Shown: positions 34,197 through 46,861 of the stretch, one piece after another
Position numbering within the stretch: the stretch's first letter is position 1
How the letters are laid out: each line of letters begins with the position of its first letter
Source: Pegoplata infirma
Lineage: Eukaryota; Arthropoda; Insecta; Diptera; Anthomyiidae
Direction: 5' to 3'
Length of the DNA: 64,000 nucleotides
Assembly: GCA_963921195.1 (NCBI GenBank)
Contig: OY992538.1
Coordinates: 87,977,904 to 88,041,903, forward strand
Notes under the pieces: model-generated
The model's input: only the letters and a program-made list of their open reading frames with translations
Database searches by the model: none
What the model was told of the DNA's origin: nothing
Position numbers and translations under genes: made by a program

Positions 34197-34404
34197 CAGT
34201 GGTCGGCATCCATTGCACATGGATCCCGAACACATTCGGCTATTCACATGTATTCAGCACGAATGTCAACAAAACTCACAACAAAGAGCATAAAAATATA
34301 ACAACAAGCTGGTTGATGTCACTTTGTTTAACAAATGTACTAACACATGCATATTTATATTCATACAACAATGCATTCATATGCTCTCTTTCTGCCGACC
34401 ACTG
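34197..34404. mobile_element. hAT-type MITE, CAGTGGTCGGCA ends
   Basis: 208 bp from CAGTGGTCGGCATCC to CTGCCGACCACTG; target duplication ACTTACAC (34189-34196, 34405-34412). Confidence 0.88.
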
Positions 34405-34679
34405 ACTTACACTCACAATCACATGAGTAAATTTAATACAAAATAACTTTTTCACTACTCGTAACACCTTATATATTATGTTCTGGAATGCTATATTTTA
34501 TACCATACTCGTATGCTTTGCTATAAATTTGATCAATTATTTTATACCTTACTGGTATTCTTTGTCATAATGTAGATGCATTACTTTGAGTCTCATCCCC
34601 TGTTAAAATCATCAATGCTGCAATGTATAAAATAAGCAATCCTATACCTTATTTTATACCTTATTTGGTAATCTAAGTT

Positions 34680-34990
34680 TTGCTGGTGTGGAAAATAAAT
34701 GCAAAATATCGTGGATCACACAATTTTTTTTTTAATTTGTAAACTAATGTAATTTTTTGCCCCTACAATACGTATGATTAATATTCAAGATTAAAGAAAT
34801 TAAAATATTACTCATACGCAACGTAGTACTTTTAAATATACAATGTGGTTCTCAAATAAGAGACGATATGATATGTTAACATGTTGAAAACAAGGCTAGA
34901 CACAGATAGGGAACATTTAACACTATTTTACACAAATTTTGATCCAAGTTGTTTTACATATAGTTTGAAACCGATGAAATGAAATGAAAT
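34680..34990. repeat. Dispersed repeat related to 44520-44800
   Basis: TGGAAAATAAATGC, ACGTATGATTAATATTC, CATACGCAACGTAG and AAGAGACGATATG blocks occur in the same order, diverged, at 44520-44800, and the first also near 46715. Confidence 0.5.
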
Positions 34991-35132
34991 GAAATACAAG
35001 AGAAGAACACTTTTCGAGATATAAATACATAATTTTGAAAATTTTCCATTAACTTTTAAGTGGTTTTACTTAAATAAAAATAACTAAAAAAAGAGCATAA
35101 TTTCTTTTTGTGTTTATTTAATTTATCTGTTA

Positions 35133-36685
35133 CACTGTTCAACAAATTTGAGGTGACCTAATGAGTTTGGCAAAAAAAAAAAAAAAATACTCTAATATTA
35201 GACTAAAACCCCCAATTGGACACGACGCACTATGCTTCGACCCATGGACAAAAGTCAAAAAAAAAATTTTGTCTCAAATTGTGTTTAAATACAGATTTTT
35301 TGAAAGATAATAAGGTATCTCAAATAAATATTAACAGAAATATTTTTTCTGATTGCTTTTGTCACCACGAGAGGGCGCTAAACTCAGAGAATTTTATGTA
35401 AAAACTACTTAACAGGAAAATGTTTTTTAGCTGTTTCACAAAAATAATTCTCAAAAATCCATTTTTTAATAAAATGGTTTGAAATTTTGTTTTAAAATAC
35501 TTTGATATATTTGTAGTGAAGTTAAAATATAGAATTTTGTATATATTTCCAAAAAAAATATTTTTTATTGCGCAGAAAAACAAGTTTTTTTGTTGAAAAT
35601 CCAAAAATAACTAAAGTTTGATGGAGTGTAAAAAAAAAATATAAAAAAATAGATATTTTTTTTTTCTTTTTTTTGTAAGTTTAAACTCCTATCTAACAGC
35701 GTATTCAAAAATTAGCGCCTATTTTTTACCACAAATTAGAAAAAAATGCGTTTTTTTAAATGCCTAAATTCATGATTTTTACTCAAATATCATGCATTTA
35801 GGAGTGTTTAATATCATTGTGCAACACGATTTTATGTTTTGAAAGGGTAAAAAAGTAAAATAAATGTATTTTAATAGTAGATCGAAATCCCCGCAGAATT
35901 TTGAAAATTTAGCTCGTGTTTTTTTTATGGCCCACTGAAGTTTTTAATTATTTTTCAAAGGAGTTCAGAATAAGTAAAAAAAAAAATATTAAATTTAATT
36001 TTGAGCTAAATGACGTTAATAGATGTGCAACTAAATTTGATGACGGTTCTTTTCTTAAAACATATTAACCCTCAATCTCCCATTTTTAGGGGTCACTTTA
36101 GTCCCTTTTCCAAATATCGTCGTAGAGCACCACTTACACTTGCTTTTAAAGGGTTAACATGTTCTAAAAAATTTTTCTGCATAGAATTTCATTGTTAGTT
36201 GTAAAATACCAAAAATTCGTGAGATATAAGCAAAATGCTTAAAAAAGTAAAATTTTTAATTATCATTTATTGTTAAATTGTGATTCACCACAATTGAAAT
36301 AATTCGACAAAATATAACAAATGTACTTCTGAGCCTAATACTGTTAATAGCTATCTTCGGTAAAATTTGATGTTTATCTTTTCTTAAAATATATTAACCC
36401 TCTATCTCCTACTGTCAGGGGTCATTTCAGTCCCTTTTTTAAATATTCTTATAAAAAAACACTTAAACGTGCGTTTAAAGTGTTAAAATATTCTACAAAC
36501 ATTTAATAGATATCTTTAATCATTCCAAACCCATTAAAAAAAAAGTAAAGACTTCAATGGGCCATAAAAAGAACTCGAGGTAAATTTTCAAAACAATTCG
36601 TTTTTGGTTTACAAATGGTATACCTTCATTTTTGGTTTTGTCCAATTTAAGATACACTCTGTGACCTCAAATTTGTTGCACAGTG
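35133..36685. mobile_element. CACTGTTCAACAAATTTGAGG-ended element
   Basis: CACTGTTCAACAAATTTGAG at the left and CTCAAATTTGTTGCACAGTG at the right, flanked by TA. It holds T-rich sequence and two CATTAACCCT-type subrepeats. No gene. Confidence 0.65.
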
Positions 36686-37290
36686 TATTCTATTGAAGCT
36701 TTAAGTTATGTGAAATAACTCTTAAATTATAAATTATATTCAAGAAACTTTAAAAAAGTAATTTAGTATTACGCTTTAACCTTTAAACGCTCGTTTTATT
36801 AAATTTTATAAAAATATTTGAAATAAGGACTAAAATGACCCCTTAAAATGGGAGATGGAGGGTTAATATGTTCTTACAAAAGAACCGCCATTAAATTTCA
36901 CTGAAGACATCTTAAGACATTTTTTTTTCTCAGTAGTATTTTTAGTACATTTTTTCGACCTATTTCAGTCTACTTTGGTAAAAGCTATTTAACAATATAT
37001 GATACTTTACAATTTTACTTTTTAAAGCATTTTGATTATATCGCACGATGTTTTGGTATTTGACAACCCCTAGTGAAATTTGATGCTTAACATTTTTGTA
37101 GAACATTTTAACTATTAAAACGCACATTTTAGTGTTGTTCTATGAGGATAAGTTAAAAAAGGACAAAAATGACCCCTAAAAATGGGAGATAGGGGGTTAA
37201 TGTATTCTAAAAAAAGAACCGCCATCAAATTTTACTATCGACATGTATAAACATTATGTAGCTCAGAAGTTGATTTAATACATTTCTTTG
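36002..37290. repeat. Palindromic block of AACCCTC...GGGGTCA subrepeats
   Basis: Two plus-sense units (about 36051-36175, 36384-36505) with ATATTAACCCTC and AGGGGTCA, and two inverted units (36775-36890, 37090-37215) with TGACCCCTAAAAATGGGAG. Outer parts pair as well (36002-36050 with 37215-37285). It overlaps the end of the previous element, so the order of events is unclear. A further unit is at 44330-44445. Confidence 0.6.
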
Positions 37291-38151
37291 ACCTTTTTTA
37301 GACGACTTTAAAAATAAAAATAACTTATTTTCCAAAAAAGGATGTTTTTATATTTTCCACACTGCTAATCCGATTTTGCCCAAATTTGGCAATAATATAT
37401 ATCTAAGGAATAATAATTTGCTTACAAAGTTTTTTTACGATCGGACAATTTTTGTAGGTGTTAAAGCGTTTCAAAGAAAAAGGATATATGGCAGGACCTT
37501 GAGTCCTTGCTCCGATTTAAGTGAAAATTTACAGTCACGTTGCTAGTGGAATGTGTATTAGCATCACCACTTTTTGTAATTTTTTGTGCATTATTGAAGC
37601 TAAAATTACATTTTTCAATTTCAGGACACATGGGAGGTAGGCGTATCCTTGCACCGATTTTTCCAAAAATTCAAATTTTTCTTAACTAATATATTTTATG
37701 TTAGTGTACCAAATCTCAAAAATATCTGACAACTCCTTCTAATTTTGTCCCTTCGTTACATGGGAACGAAGTACTGTGCGACGCGATTTTAGTCTTTAGT
37801 TTTCATCACAGTTACTGTTTACAAAAAAAAAACATTTGGAAACCCGGTTCCTCGTTTAACCGATAATCAGATTTTTAGGCAAACCGGTTTTCTTGGTTAA
37901 ACCGGAATAAAAACAAGAAAAAAAGTTAAATTCGGCCGTGCCGAATTTTAAATACCCTCCATCTGTATCCCAGTATTTATAAATTAATACGATTTTCTAA
38001 TGCACGTTCTTTAAAAATTTAATATCAATGGCACAGATTAATACAGACTCGACAATTATAACAAGTGTCAAAAAAGTAGTCTTTAACCATATGGTTATTT
38101 TTTTAAAATTATTCTACTAATTAGGTTAGAGAGAGAAAACCAATATAAGAT
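37291..38151. other. No gene; AAACCGG fragment and a solo GGGTATA end
   Basis: 37840-37915 is rich in AACCGG/CCGGTT like the ends of the element at 28168. At 37917-37975 AACAAG...AAATTCGGCCGTGCCGAAT then TACCCTCC is a solo end of the fly repeat. Nothing else is recognised. Confidence 0.5.
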
Positions 38152-38309
38152 AATAATCACAATTGGAGCGGGAAGCGTTTTTCCGCAACTGTTCACATAC
38201 GTTTTATATGACAACAAAATTCCGCCGCGTTTTTCCGCCAAACTAGATTCAATTCTATTTTTATGAGGACAATTGCGTTTTTCCGCTTCCCGCTCCAATT
38301 GTGATTATT
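38152..38309. mobile_element. Short palindrome with GGAGCGGGAAGCG arms
   Basis: ATAATCACAATTGGAGCGGG is inverted at 38290-38309. A third arm-like piece (AATTGCGGAAAAACGC) is at about 38900-38925. No target duplication seen. Confidence 0.55.
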
Positions 38310-39490
38310 CTCTAACACGCCATACGAAAAAAAAGGTAGAACGGCTTTTATTGTTTTACTCACTTCTAACTAGTAGAAAGTGTTGCCATGCTTTAAACCA
38401 GCTAAAAACCGATCTGTATCTTCTAAAATCGCAAAGTTTTTACCCATTTTTGTTTAACAACTCTACTGTCTAGTCTGTATATAGTCTGTGTCTATGGTGT
38501 TTAGAAAATATTTTTTTTGCCCATTACCAGGGCTGGAAAATCTCTAAACACCGTTTCTGTTAAAATAGCGTGTTTTTTTTTAAATTTATATAAATATGTA
38601 TATCAAAATTGCTACACTCAAAAAATTATAACGGTAGATTCCACTACAAAAGACAGTTAAAACAACTACATTTGTTGTTGTTTAGACGTCTACGTTGTTG
38701 TTTTTAACTATTAATTAAAACGTCTCTCTATTGTCACCCGCGGATCTTTATGGAATTGGTTTTATTTTGTAGATCAGGAAAAATAAAGGGACACATATTT
38801 TTTTTAGCGGCCCAAATTCATATTTAGGGGGTAAAAAGAAGGGGGAAGACAAGGCAATTTTTAAGTTTTTAATTCAATTCCATTTTTATGAGGACAATTG
38901 CGGAAAAACGCTTTCCGCTCCAATTTGTTAACATTCATCAAAACAAAAAAAAAAAAAAAAACGAAACGAAACGAAATGTTAACTTCCATTAATTTCTCAA
39001 TTTAATTTAGCATCGTTTGGAATAGTTTTGTAAAATATTACACATTTTCGATGAAATATTGATAAAATTAGCTTATTAAGGTACCTACAGACAACGCAAT
39101 ATTATGCACAATATTTTTGACGTTTTCCCACAATTGGCATACATAAAAATACTGAAATCGATTTGATTTGTAAAAATAATATTTATAAAATTTATTCTTA
39201 ATGAATAAAATTTATTTAAAAAAAAAAATTAATTAACTTATTTTATTTCAAATTTTTAAATTAAAAAAATCAAGTAACTCAAAATAAAAACTTATTAATG
39301 GTAAAATTAAAAAAAAGCCACAAATGAAAAAAAAAAAAAAATTATACTCTCGGCCAAACCGGGAGACGAACCTGGTGCCCCCAAATTAATATCCGACGAC
39401 ACTACCATTAGACCACCGACAGCATTAAAAATGCATTTCAAATTCGCAATTTTGTTTGATTATAACACAGCAATGCTTAAAATAACTTAC
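38310..39490. other. No protein gene; CACTCAAAA end and tRNA-like segment
   Basis: At about 38614 CACTCAAAAAATTATAACGG looks like the left end of a CACTCAAAA element, without a found partner. 38930-38975 is A-rich with ACGAA repeats. The tRNA-like segment is listed on its own. Confidence 0.45.
39350..39420 (-). other. tRNA-like segment, best folded of the set
   Basis: On the minus strand TGGTCTAATGGTAG (A box) and GGTTCGTCTCC (B box) lie at tRNA spacing, and the ends TCGGTGG and TGGCCGA pair in six of seven places when wobble is allowed. No credible anticodon arm, and the flanks are A-rich repeat DNA, so a tRNA-derived repeat or tRNA pseudogene. Confidence 0.5.
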
Positions 39491-39560
39491 CCAGTGGTAG
39501 GTAGTGGTAGGTATACCCAGTGGTAAGTATACCCAGTGGTAGGTATACCCAGTGGTAGGT
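39491..39560. repeat. 16-bp tandem repeat
   Basis: About four units of CCCAGTGGTAGGTATA. Confidence 0.8.
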
Positions 39561-40136
39561 TTAAAAATATATTCCTAGTTTTTTATAGGGATCATACTAT
39601 ACTATAAGCTAACAAAATTAACCGTTACTAACAGTGTTGCCAGAAATCGTCAATAGGCAAAAATCGTCTGTCCTTTTGTAAGAATTGGACGCAAAATATA
39701 AATATATTGAATGTGTTTGATATTGATCTTATCCAAGAAATTATCAAAAAAAAAAAAAAAACAATCAAAACACAAATAAAGAGTGGATGGTATAAAAAAA
39801 AATGTAGAAAATATAATTTTTTTTCAAAAATTATTTCATTAGCAATTTAACGACTATCTTAAAAGAGATAAACAAAACCGGGCAAATTACAATAAACCCT
39901 CTACTGTTGTGTATAAAAGAAGTTTTGTTGAATATACCATATTTTTTCCACCAAAATTCAATTTCGCTTTTAAAGAAAAACAAAACGACATTTAATTAAT
40001 AATTAATTACAGCACATTTATATATTTGCAAAAACTGAGAAAAATCAATGACTCGATTAATATAATGAAGGGTATAGATTTAGGTGATTTAAATAAAATT
40101 ATAATAATAAACAATATTAACAAAAAAAAAATCTTG

Positions 40137-40208
40137 AGTCCTAACATGATTCGAACCCGGGACTCCATGTATGAAAAGCCAACACTCTAGCCATCATACC
40201 ACAGACTG
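40137..40208 (-). other. tRNA-like segment in B1
   Basis: Minus strand: TGGTATGATGGCTAGAGTG (A box) and CCGGGTTCGAATC (B box, full consensus). Confidence 0.6.
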
Positions 40209-40593
40209 ATTAAAAGTTTTACAATTTTGCGGGTATGTTAAAAGAACAAGAACCAAAACAGATAAATTAGTGTTGCCAGAAATCGTCAATGAAATCGTCT
40301 GTCCGTTTGTAAGAATCGGACGCAAAATATAAATATATTGAATGTGTTTGATATTGAACTTATCCAAGAAATTATAAAAAAAAAAGAACAATCAAAACAC
40401 AAATAAAGAGTGGATGGTATAAAAAAAAAATGTAGAAAATAAAATTTTTTTTCCAAAAATTATTTCATTTACCCAATGACAAAGAATACAAAAGATTGTT
40501 AGGCCGAATATAAATTATTAAGGGGATTTTAATAAATTGTAATTTTATAAACAATATTGAAGCTAAAAAATAAATAAAAAAAAAAAAAAAAAC

Positions 40594-40671
40594 TTCATCC
40601 CGACCATGACTCAAACCTGCGACCATATGAATGATAAGCCAAAAGTGCAGCCATCATACCACAGACTGCTT
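40594..40671 (-). other. tRNA-like segment in C
   Basis: Diverged from that in B: TGGTATGATGGCTGCAC and GCAGGTTTGAGTC on the minus strand. Shares the CAGTCTGTGGTATGATGGC start, so an old duplication within one element. Confidence 0.55.
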
Positions 40672-41004
40672 CTGAATGTCTTAGCAATTTAACGACTATG
40701 TTTAAAGAGATAAAAAAAACCGAGCAAATTACAACAAACCCACTACTGCTGTGTATAAAATAAGTTTTGTTGAATATACCATATTTTTTCCACCAAAATT
40801 CAATTTCGCTTTTAAAGAAAAACAAAACGACATTTAATTAATAATTAATTACAGCACATTTATATATTTGCAAAAACTGAGAAAAATCAATGACTCGATA
40901 AATATAATGAAGGGTATAGATTTAGGTTATTTAAATAAAATTGTAATAATAAACAATATTAATGAACAATATTAACAAACAAAAAAAAAAAAAAAATATA
41001 TTTT

Positions 41005-41077
41005 GAGTCCTAACATGACTCGAACCCGGGAGTCCATGTATGAAAAGCCAACACTCTAGCCATCATACCACAGACTG
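41005..41077 (-). other. tRNA-like segment in B2
   Basis: Near-identical to 40137-40208, with CCGGGTTCGAGTC as B box. Confidence 0.6.
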
Positions 41078-41140
41078 ATTAAAAGTTTTACAATTTAGCG
41101 GGTATGTTAAAAGAACGAGAACCAAAACAGATAAATTAAA

Positions 41141-42001
41141 AAAAAGCATTTAAGTAAACTGGAGTTATAACTCTTAAAACATAAAATATTAACAACATTT
41201 TTCAAATGTATTTAAATATGTTTATTAAAGGCTAAGATAAATCATCTTCTAAATGTGCCAATTTTGCTCCAAATTTGCTCATATTTTCTATATAGGCCAC
41301 AAAGACCATATTTACACTCCATGTTAAAATTTGTTTACATACGTTAATCAGAATTTGAGTTATAGTATTTTACATGCTAGGTTTGTATGGGGGGTGTTAC
41401 ACCCCTTTTTTCTATTCCGCCCAAATTTTACATAGAGATCAGACATGCTAAAATATCATTCTATACCAAATTTCATTCGAATCTGTTAAACAGAAGCCGA
41501 GTTATAGCATTTTGCATGCTAAGCTAATGTGGGAGGTGCCACTCCCCTTTGTCCAATTCTTCTAAAATTTTACACAGACATTGTACATGGTATAATATTA
41601 TTCTGTACCAAATTTTATTTTAATCTGTAAAGTAGAAGCTGTGTAAACGCATTTTGTATTTTCAAAATTTAAGAGGTGTCGTTAAACTTTCACTCATAAC
41701 TTTTTATCGGCTGGGCCGATTTCGCTCAAATGCAATACCAAACTTCTCGGGAGAACTTCCAACAAATATGTTAAGTTTCAGTCATCTCTGTGTAATATTT
41801 TGTCCGCTACTGCATTTTCAACAGACAGACAGACGGACAGACGGACAGACGGACAGACGGACATCGCTAGAATGTCTTAAAATCGATCGGGCATCATGAA
41901 TATATATACTTTATGGGGTCCCAGACCGATATTTCAATGAGTTACAAACGGAATGACAAACTTATATATACCCTCTATCACTAAGTGGAGGGTATAAAAA
42001 G
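41141..42001 (-). repeat. GTCCGTCC/GGGTATA fly repeat, reverse sense
   Basis: From about 41350 two subrepeats with CCAAATTT...AGAAGC...GCATTTTGCATGCTA, then GACGGACA units (41829-41861) and GGAGGGTATAAAAAGG. Matches 1-330 closely. 41141-41350 shows nothing recognisable. Confidence 0.7.
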
Positions 42002-42261
42002 GCTAACTTACAAACCCAAAAAATACTTCAAAATAATTTTTATTTATTAAAAAAGCTAATGCAACTTAAGTTAAGATATTTGTTTCTTTCAGCAAAGTTG
42101 GCAGTATGACGGTATTTAAATACATTGCTTTCTTTTCCTATATTCACCAGAACTTTAATTTAATTTTTATTGGTTTTATTTAAAAACAAAATACATCAAT
42201 TCTTTGTAAATTGCAGTAACATATTTTATTTTGCTGTTCTTTAATTTACATTTTCTTCATT

Positions 42262-42975
42262 CCCGAGTAAAATTTTTTATATGATGCAATATATAATCTT
42301 ATGTAACACAATATATATTTATACGCAATTTAATCCGAATAATGGTGGATGTGTTTGCATTAAAAAAGATCAACGTGTATAAAATATGATTTGATTTGAT
42401 CCGAGTTTTGACCAGCCATTACCATATTCCAGTGGATCTTATTAGATTTAATTGATTGAATAAAAACGTAATTGAATAAAAACGTATAAAATCTTGGTGT
42501 TTTTTTTTTTTGGTTTGGGTAAGATACACCACAGGTCAACGATACATTCACCAAACATATAATTTTCTAAAACATAAAAATTGTTTGGGTACGCTTCGAA
42601 CCAGATAGGTGATATACATAGCCCTAACAAGGAAATGTTCAGGAACATTTTGAAAAGTTTCTTATACTTTGCCTAAAAAACTTAGAACATTTTTGGTTAT
42701 TTGGAAACATTTATAGTTATATATGGAACAGAATGAGATATATATAATTTTGTATTAAATTATTCAGAAAAGCGAATTTTGTATTGACCCTCATATTATT
42801 TTATATAGTTATATCAACCATACACCTTTTAATCCGAATCATGATTACATTATGTATTACAACATATGACTGCATTTAAAAAATTTAGAAAATATCTAAC
42901 GGATGTATAATCATATATGATTTATTATGTTTGTATTAAGTTATATATTGTTTTATGTGTTTATTTTTACTCGGG
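42262..42975. mobile_element. CCCGAGTAAAA-ended palindromic element
   Basis: CCCGAGTAAAATTTTTTATA and the inverse of TTTATTTTTACTCGGG; inner parts (TAATCCGAAT) recur. Target duplication not clear. 42002-42261 shows nothing. Confidence 0.6.
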
Positions 42976-43016
42976 TTAACAGGAATTTTAGTAAATGGTA
43001 AACAGTCACTTATTAT

Positions 43017-44092
43017 TAGAGAATGCATCCCGGGATTTCCCGTCCCGGGATTCCCGGGAAATTCGTAATTTTTCATTTCCCGTATTCCCGGGAAATTTGT
43101 GCGGGATTCCCGGGAATTTTAAAAAATGTACATAAGCAAGTTGACTGCTGTATTAAGGTAAATAAATGTTTAAATATAAGTGCTCGGATTTTCGCTCACT
43201 ACAAAATTTAAAATATGTGCTTAGAACATACACTTAAAAATCAAAAATATGCACTAAAAATTCGAAAATATTTAATAAAAACAATTAAAAAATTGTTTTT
43301 CATAAGAAAAGGTTTTACTAAAAGCAAAACATATGAAGTTTATGACCTTGTACCGACTCAGAATTTGAAGATTTTTAAGTTAAAAAATTGTATAATAAAA
43401 AAAATATTTTCATAGTATTTATGAACAAATTCTTAAAAATGTATAAACCTTTCATAAATTCTTTGAACTTTTTTATTCATCAAAAAATTATTATATTTTT
43501 TAATTCCACGTATTAAGAATTATTCATAAATATTATAAAAAAGTTCATAAATATTATGAAAAAGTTAATAAACTCTTAAGAATTAGTTCATAAATACTAT
43601 GCATTTACTTTTGTACAACACAAATATTTTTTAAACATAAATTATACCTCTATAAAACTTCTTTTCGATCACTTTTAATTTATATTTAAATTTGTGTAAT
43701 ATTTTCAGTTTTCTTATCTATAACGAAATAAGAAAAAATATACATTTTCGTAAAATTCTAAAAAATAAGCAAAAACAAACATTTTTTAAACTGTTTTAAG
43801 ATTTAAAAAAACTTAACAGGACATTGCTTATTTTTTTTAATATATTTTATATAATTTGCTGTTTTTGTTTTATTACACTGAATTATTTTTTTATTTTGTT
43901 TTTAAATGTATGTTATGTATTGGCCTTGTTAGACGTACCAATTTCGCAATCAAAACTATATAAAAAAAATTGTTAAAAACTAAAAAAAAAATATTATTGG
44001 TTTTTAGTGCGGGATCCCGGGAATCCCGGGATATTCAAAATTTTTTCCCGCTTTTCCGGGAAATGGAAAAGTGCGGGAAATTGCGATCCCTA
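43017..44092. mobile_element. hAT-type element, CCCGGGA-rich ends
   Basis: TAGAGAATGCATCCCGGG at the left, CGCAATTTCCCG inverse with ATCCCTA at the right; target duplication CTTATTAT (43009-43016, 44093-44100). Both ends have clustered CCCGGGAATTCCCG-type motifs, the middle is AT-rich. Same family as 47758-50698. Confidence 0.9.
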
Positions 44093-44100
44093 CTTATTAT

Positions 44101-45133
44101 GTTTTCAATGAAAGTGTTCGAAAAACGCATACAACGGCGAGGAGTTCAAATATCGGGAAAACACGGTTTTTTTGGTTAACCGATCAACCGGTTTATTAAC
44201 ACTACTCATAGTTTCTTTTGCCCACTGATTTTTTTTTAAAGGAGTGTGAAATAAGTGAAATAAAATATGTAAATATCATTTTGGAATGAATAATGTTCTT
44301 AGATGTCTTAAGTAAAATTTTATGATGATTCTTTTCTTAGAAAATATTAACGCTCATATTAAGAGGTCATTTTAGTTCTTTTTTTTTCAAAAACTGTCAT
44401 AGAAGTCCACTAAAACGTGCATTAAAATCATAAAATGATTAAAATTATCTACGAATATTTTCTGCACTAACAATAAGTTTCACAAATACATTTTTGTGTT
44501 GAACCGTGTTATCTAAGAACCCAAAATAACTATTATCGAAATTTTTTATTCCAAAAAATTGTTAAATTGTACCTCGGTACGTATGATAAATATTCACGAT
44601 AACACTAATTAAATATTAATCATACGTACCTTTGTACTTCACATTATACAAAGTGGCCCACAAACAGGGGACGATCTGTTTACATATTGATAACATTGCG
44701 AATCACAAATTTTGGTGAGGAACAGATAACTCTATTATACAGAGATTTGGATCCACTATATTTTATATTTGTTTTTACGTAAAATCGCTCGTTGAAGCCG
44801 AAAATTAAGTTCAAAAGTAGAACAGTTTTCGGGATATTAAATTTTTGTAAAATTTTTCTTTAAAAAAAAAAACAAAGGTTCAAAAGCAAAACAGCTTTTG
44901 AGATATAAATTATTTTTAAATTTTCCTTTTAAAAACAAGTGTAAAAAGTACCTTATTTATTTTGGTACTTATTTAATTTATTGCTAAATAAAGCCAAAAT
45001 ATATTTAAATATTATACTATTAAAAAACTTTAAAAATAATACTTTATAGTTGCTTTTTATTCGAAATAAATAAAGAAGAATTTTAATTTTAAAAATCCAG
45101 ACCTGGAGCTCAAATATTTAATTTTTATAATTA
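44101..45133. other. No gene; fragments of known repeats
   Basis: 44140-44205 has AACCGATCAACCGG like the AAACCGG hAT ends; 44330-44445 is a subrepeat of the 36-kb palindrome; 44520-44800 is related to 34680-34990. Confidence 0.45.
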
Positions 45134-45365
45134 CACAGTGATACAAAATCGAACTTTCGGAATAGGAATGGGATGAAACCAAAAGCGAATGAAAGCTGAC
45201 GTTTTCCATAACAAAACCCTCCAGGACTTTTTTTTAGGTCAGAGCTAGATTTTATTTTACACGCATTTAAAGTTGATGATTTTAAAGCATTTAAAGTTTT
45301 TGTGTACTAAACATGTCCAACTTTAAAGGCCCCTGGTGGTGCCCTTATTGGACATGTAGGCACTA

Positions 45366-46156
45366 CGATTTCTCTGCATTTTGACGATTTTTACTCCCCA
45401 AAATAGCAAAATGACGATTTGACGATTTTTGCCCAAAAAATGATGATTTTTAAAAATAACAAAAACCTGTCAATTTTGTCTACTTTTTAAAAATTTTTAA
45501 TGAAATTTTAGTATTCAATGAATATTTTTTGCTTATTGTTAATTAAAAAAAATATCCATCAATATTTTTGTACAAAAAGGGACAAAGGGAACAAGTTAGA
45601 TTCACCTTTTCTTTTTCCCTCTAAAAGGTAAAAAAATTATAGGGCTTTTTTTTGGCGGAGGTCACCTTTCTTTTCGTGATAAATGTTAACAAATTGATTT
45701 GTTATGATATTTACGCATTTTATCATTTTTAATTTTTTATGGAAGTGTTCTCAGAAAAGGGCGGACGGAAAAAATACATTTTCTAATTAACTTGACCCAC
45801 CTGCATGACCTTTTCTTTCATAAAAATATTTCATATGTTTAAGAAGGTAAAAAAAGAATATAAAGGGGAAATTTCGGTGGTAAGTATGTTCGGTTTTACC
45901 AGGGGGAACTTTGTTCTCCCTGGTCTGGTTTTGTCAATTTTCAAAATGAACCATCCAATGGCCATTGAACCAAACTGCATGGATTTACGTCTTTTGGTTT
46001 GGACTGCATCATGTCTTCAACAATCAATGATAAATATACCTTTTTTATTTTGACGATTTTTTGACGATTTCTTTGAATAGGATGACGATTTTGATGATTT
46101 TTTTTATAAAAATCGTACATTTTTGACGATTTTGTACCCAACAATTCTGGCAATCC
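45366..46156. mobile_element. Inserted block with TGACGATTTT repeats
   Basis: Absent from copy 2 at the matching point, so an insertion. Many GACGATTTTT units at both ends; right end GTTGGGTACAAAATCG inverse with TTCTGGCAATCC, like a hAT GGATTGCCAG end. The middle has a block related to 2550-2690 and 51940-52090. No clear duplication. Confidence 0.5.
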
Positions 46157-46454
46157 TGCATGTTGGGTCCAGTTTCCAAACTTAAGCTCAAAATTACTTC
46201 AGCTTTGACTGGTATAAATTTTGCTGCAATCGGTCCAGTACCTACATATTTACTAAATAGAAAAATTATTAAATAAACCACTGTACACCGTTGCGTATGA
46301 TTGTTATTTAAAGGCAATTATTAATATAAACCTCTGGACACCGTTGCGTATGATTGTTAGTTAAAGACAATTACAATATTAATCATTCGCCACTAATACA
46401 GTTTTCAAGCATTTATTATTATAATTATAATAAAAGTGCACTAACTTCAAATGC

Positions 46455-46668
46455 GTGTAAAACAAAATCTAGCTCTGAACTAGAAAAAAGCCTTGAGGGG
46501 TTTGTTATGGAATATGTCAACTTTCATTTGCTTTTAGTTTCATCCCATCCCGATTTTGGGTGTGTAAAACAAAATCTAGCTCTGAACTAGAAAAAAGCCT
46601 TGAGGGGTTTGTTATGGAATATGTCAACTTTCATTTGCTTTTGGTTTCATCCCATTCCGATTTTGGGT
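46455..46668. repeat. 107-bp tandem duplication in the right TIR
   Basis: Two units (46455-46561, 46562-46668) starting GTGTAAAACAAAATCTAG, with only two differences seen by eye. Confidence 0.9.
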
Positions 46669-46861
46669 GTTGCACTGTGTTATTATACTTTTGTATAATA
46701 AATTCACCTTGCGATTTTATATGGAAAATAAACGCAAATATAGTGGATCGAAAAATTTTAAAATTTTTTAAACTAGTGTAGTTTATAAATTCGGGAATGC
46801 AAAAAATATGAAAATTGCTATTTAGGCAGACTTAAGTGTCTGAGGTGGTCAAATCGATTAA

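Larger units (their letters stand above)
39634..41140. repeat. Tandem duplication of a tRNA-like-bearing repeat
   Basis: Order A1-B1-A2-C-B2: A is 39636-39842 and 40269-40470 (GTTGCCAGAAATCGTCAA start), B is 39843-40268 and 40684-41140 (CAATTTAACGACTAT start), C (40470-40682) only in the second unit. Most simply, one A-C-B unit was duplicated and C was lost from the first. The start CAGTGTTGCCAG resembles a hAT end. Confidence 0.75.
45134..46679 (-). mobile_element. CACAGTG foldback element, copy 1
   Basis: Left CACAGTG...GGGATGAAACCAAAAGC and right end its inverse, flanked by TTA on both sides. TIRs about 140 bp with GCTAGATTTTGTTTTACACG. Contains a foreign block (45366-46156) and a tandem duplication in the right arm. 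Copy 2 (48465-50393) is inverted relative to it. Confidence 0.75.

Noticed and set aside
40137..41077. Functional tRNA genes
   Set aside because: A and B boxes are good, but acceptor and anticodon arms are poor and all copies are inside dispersed repeats.
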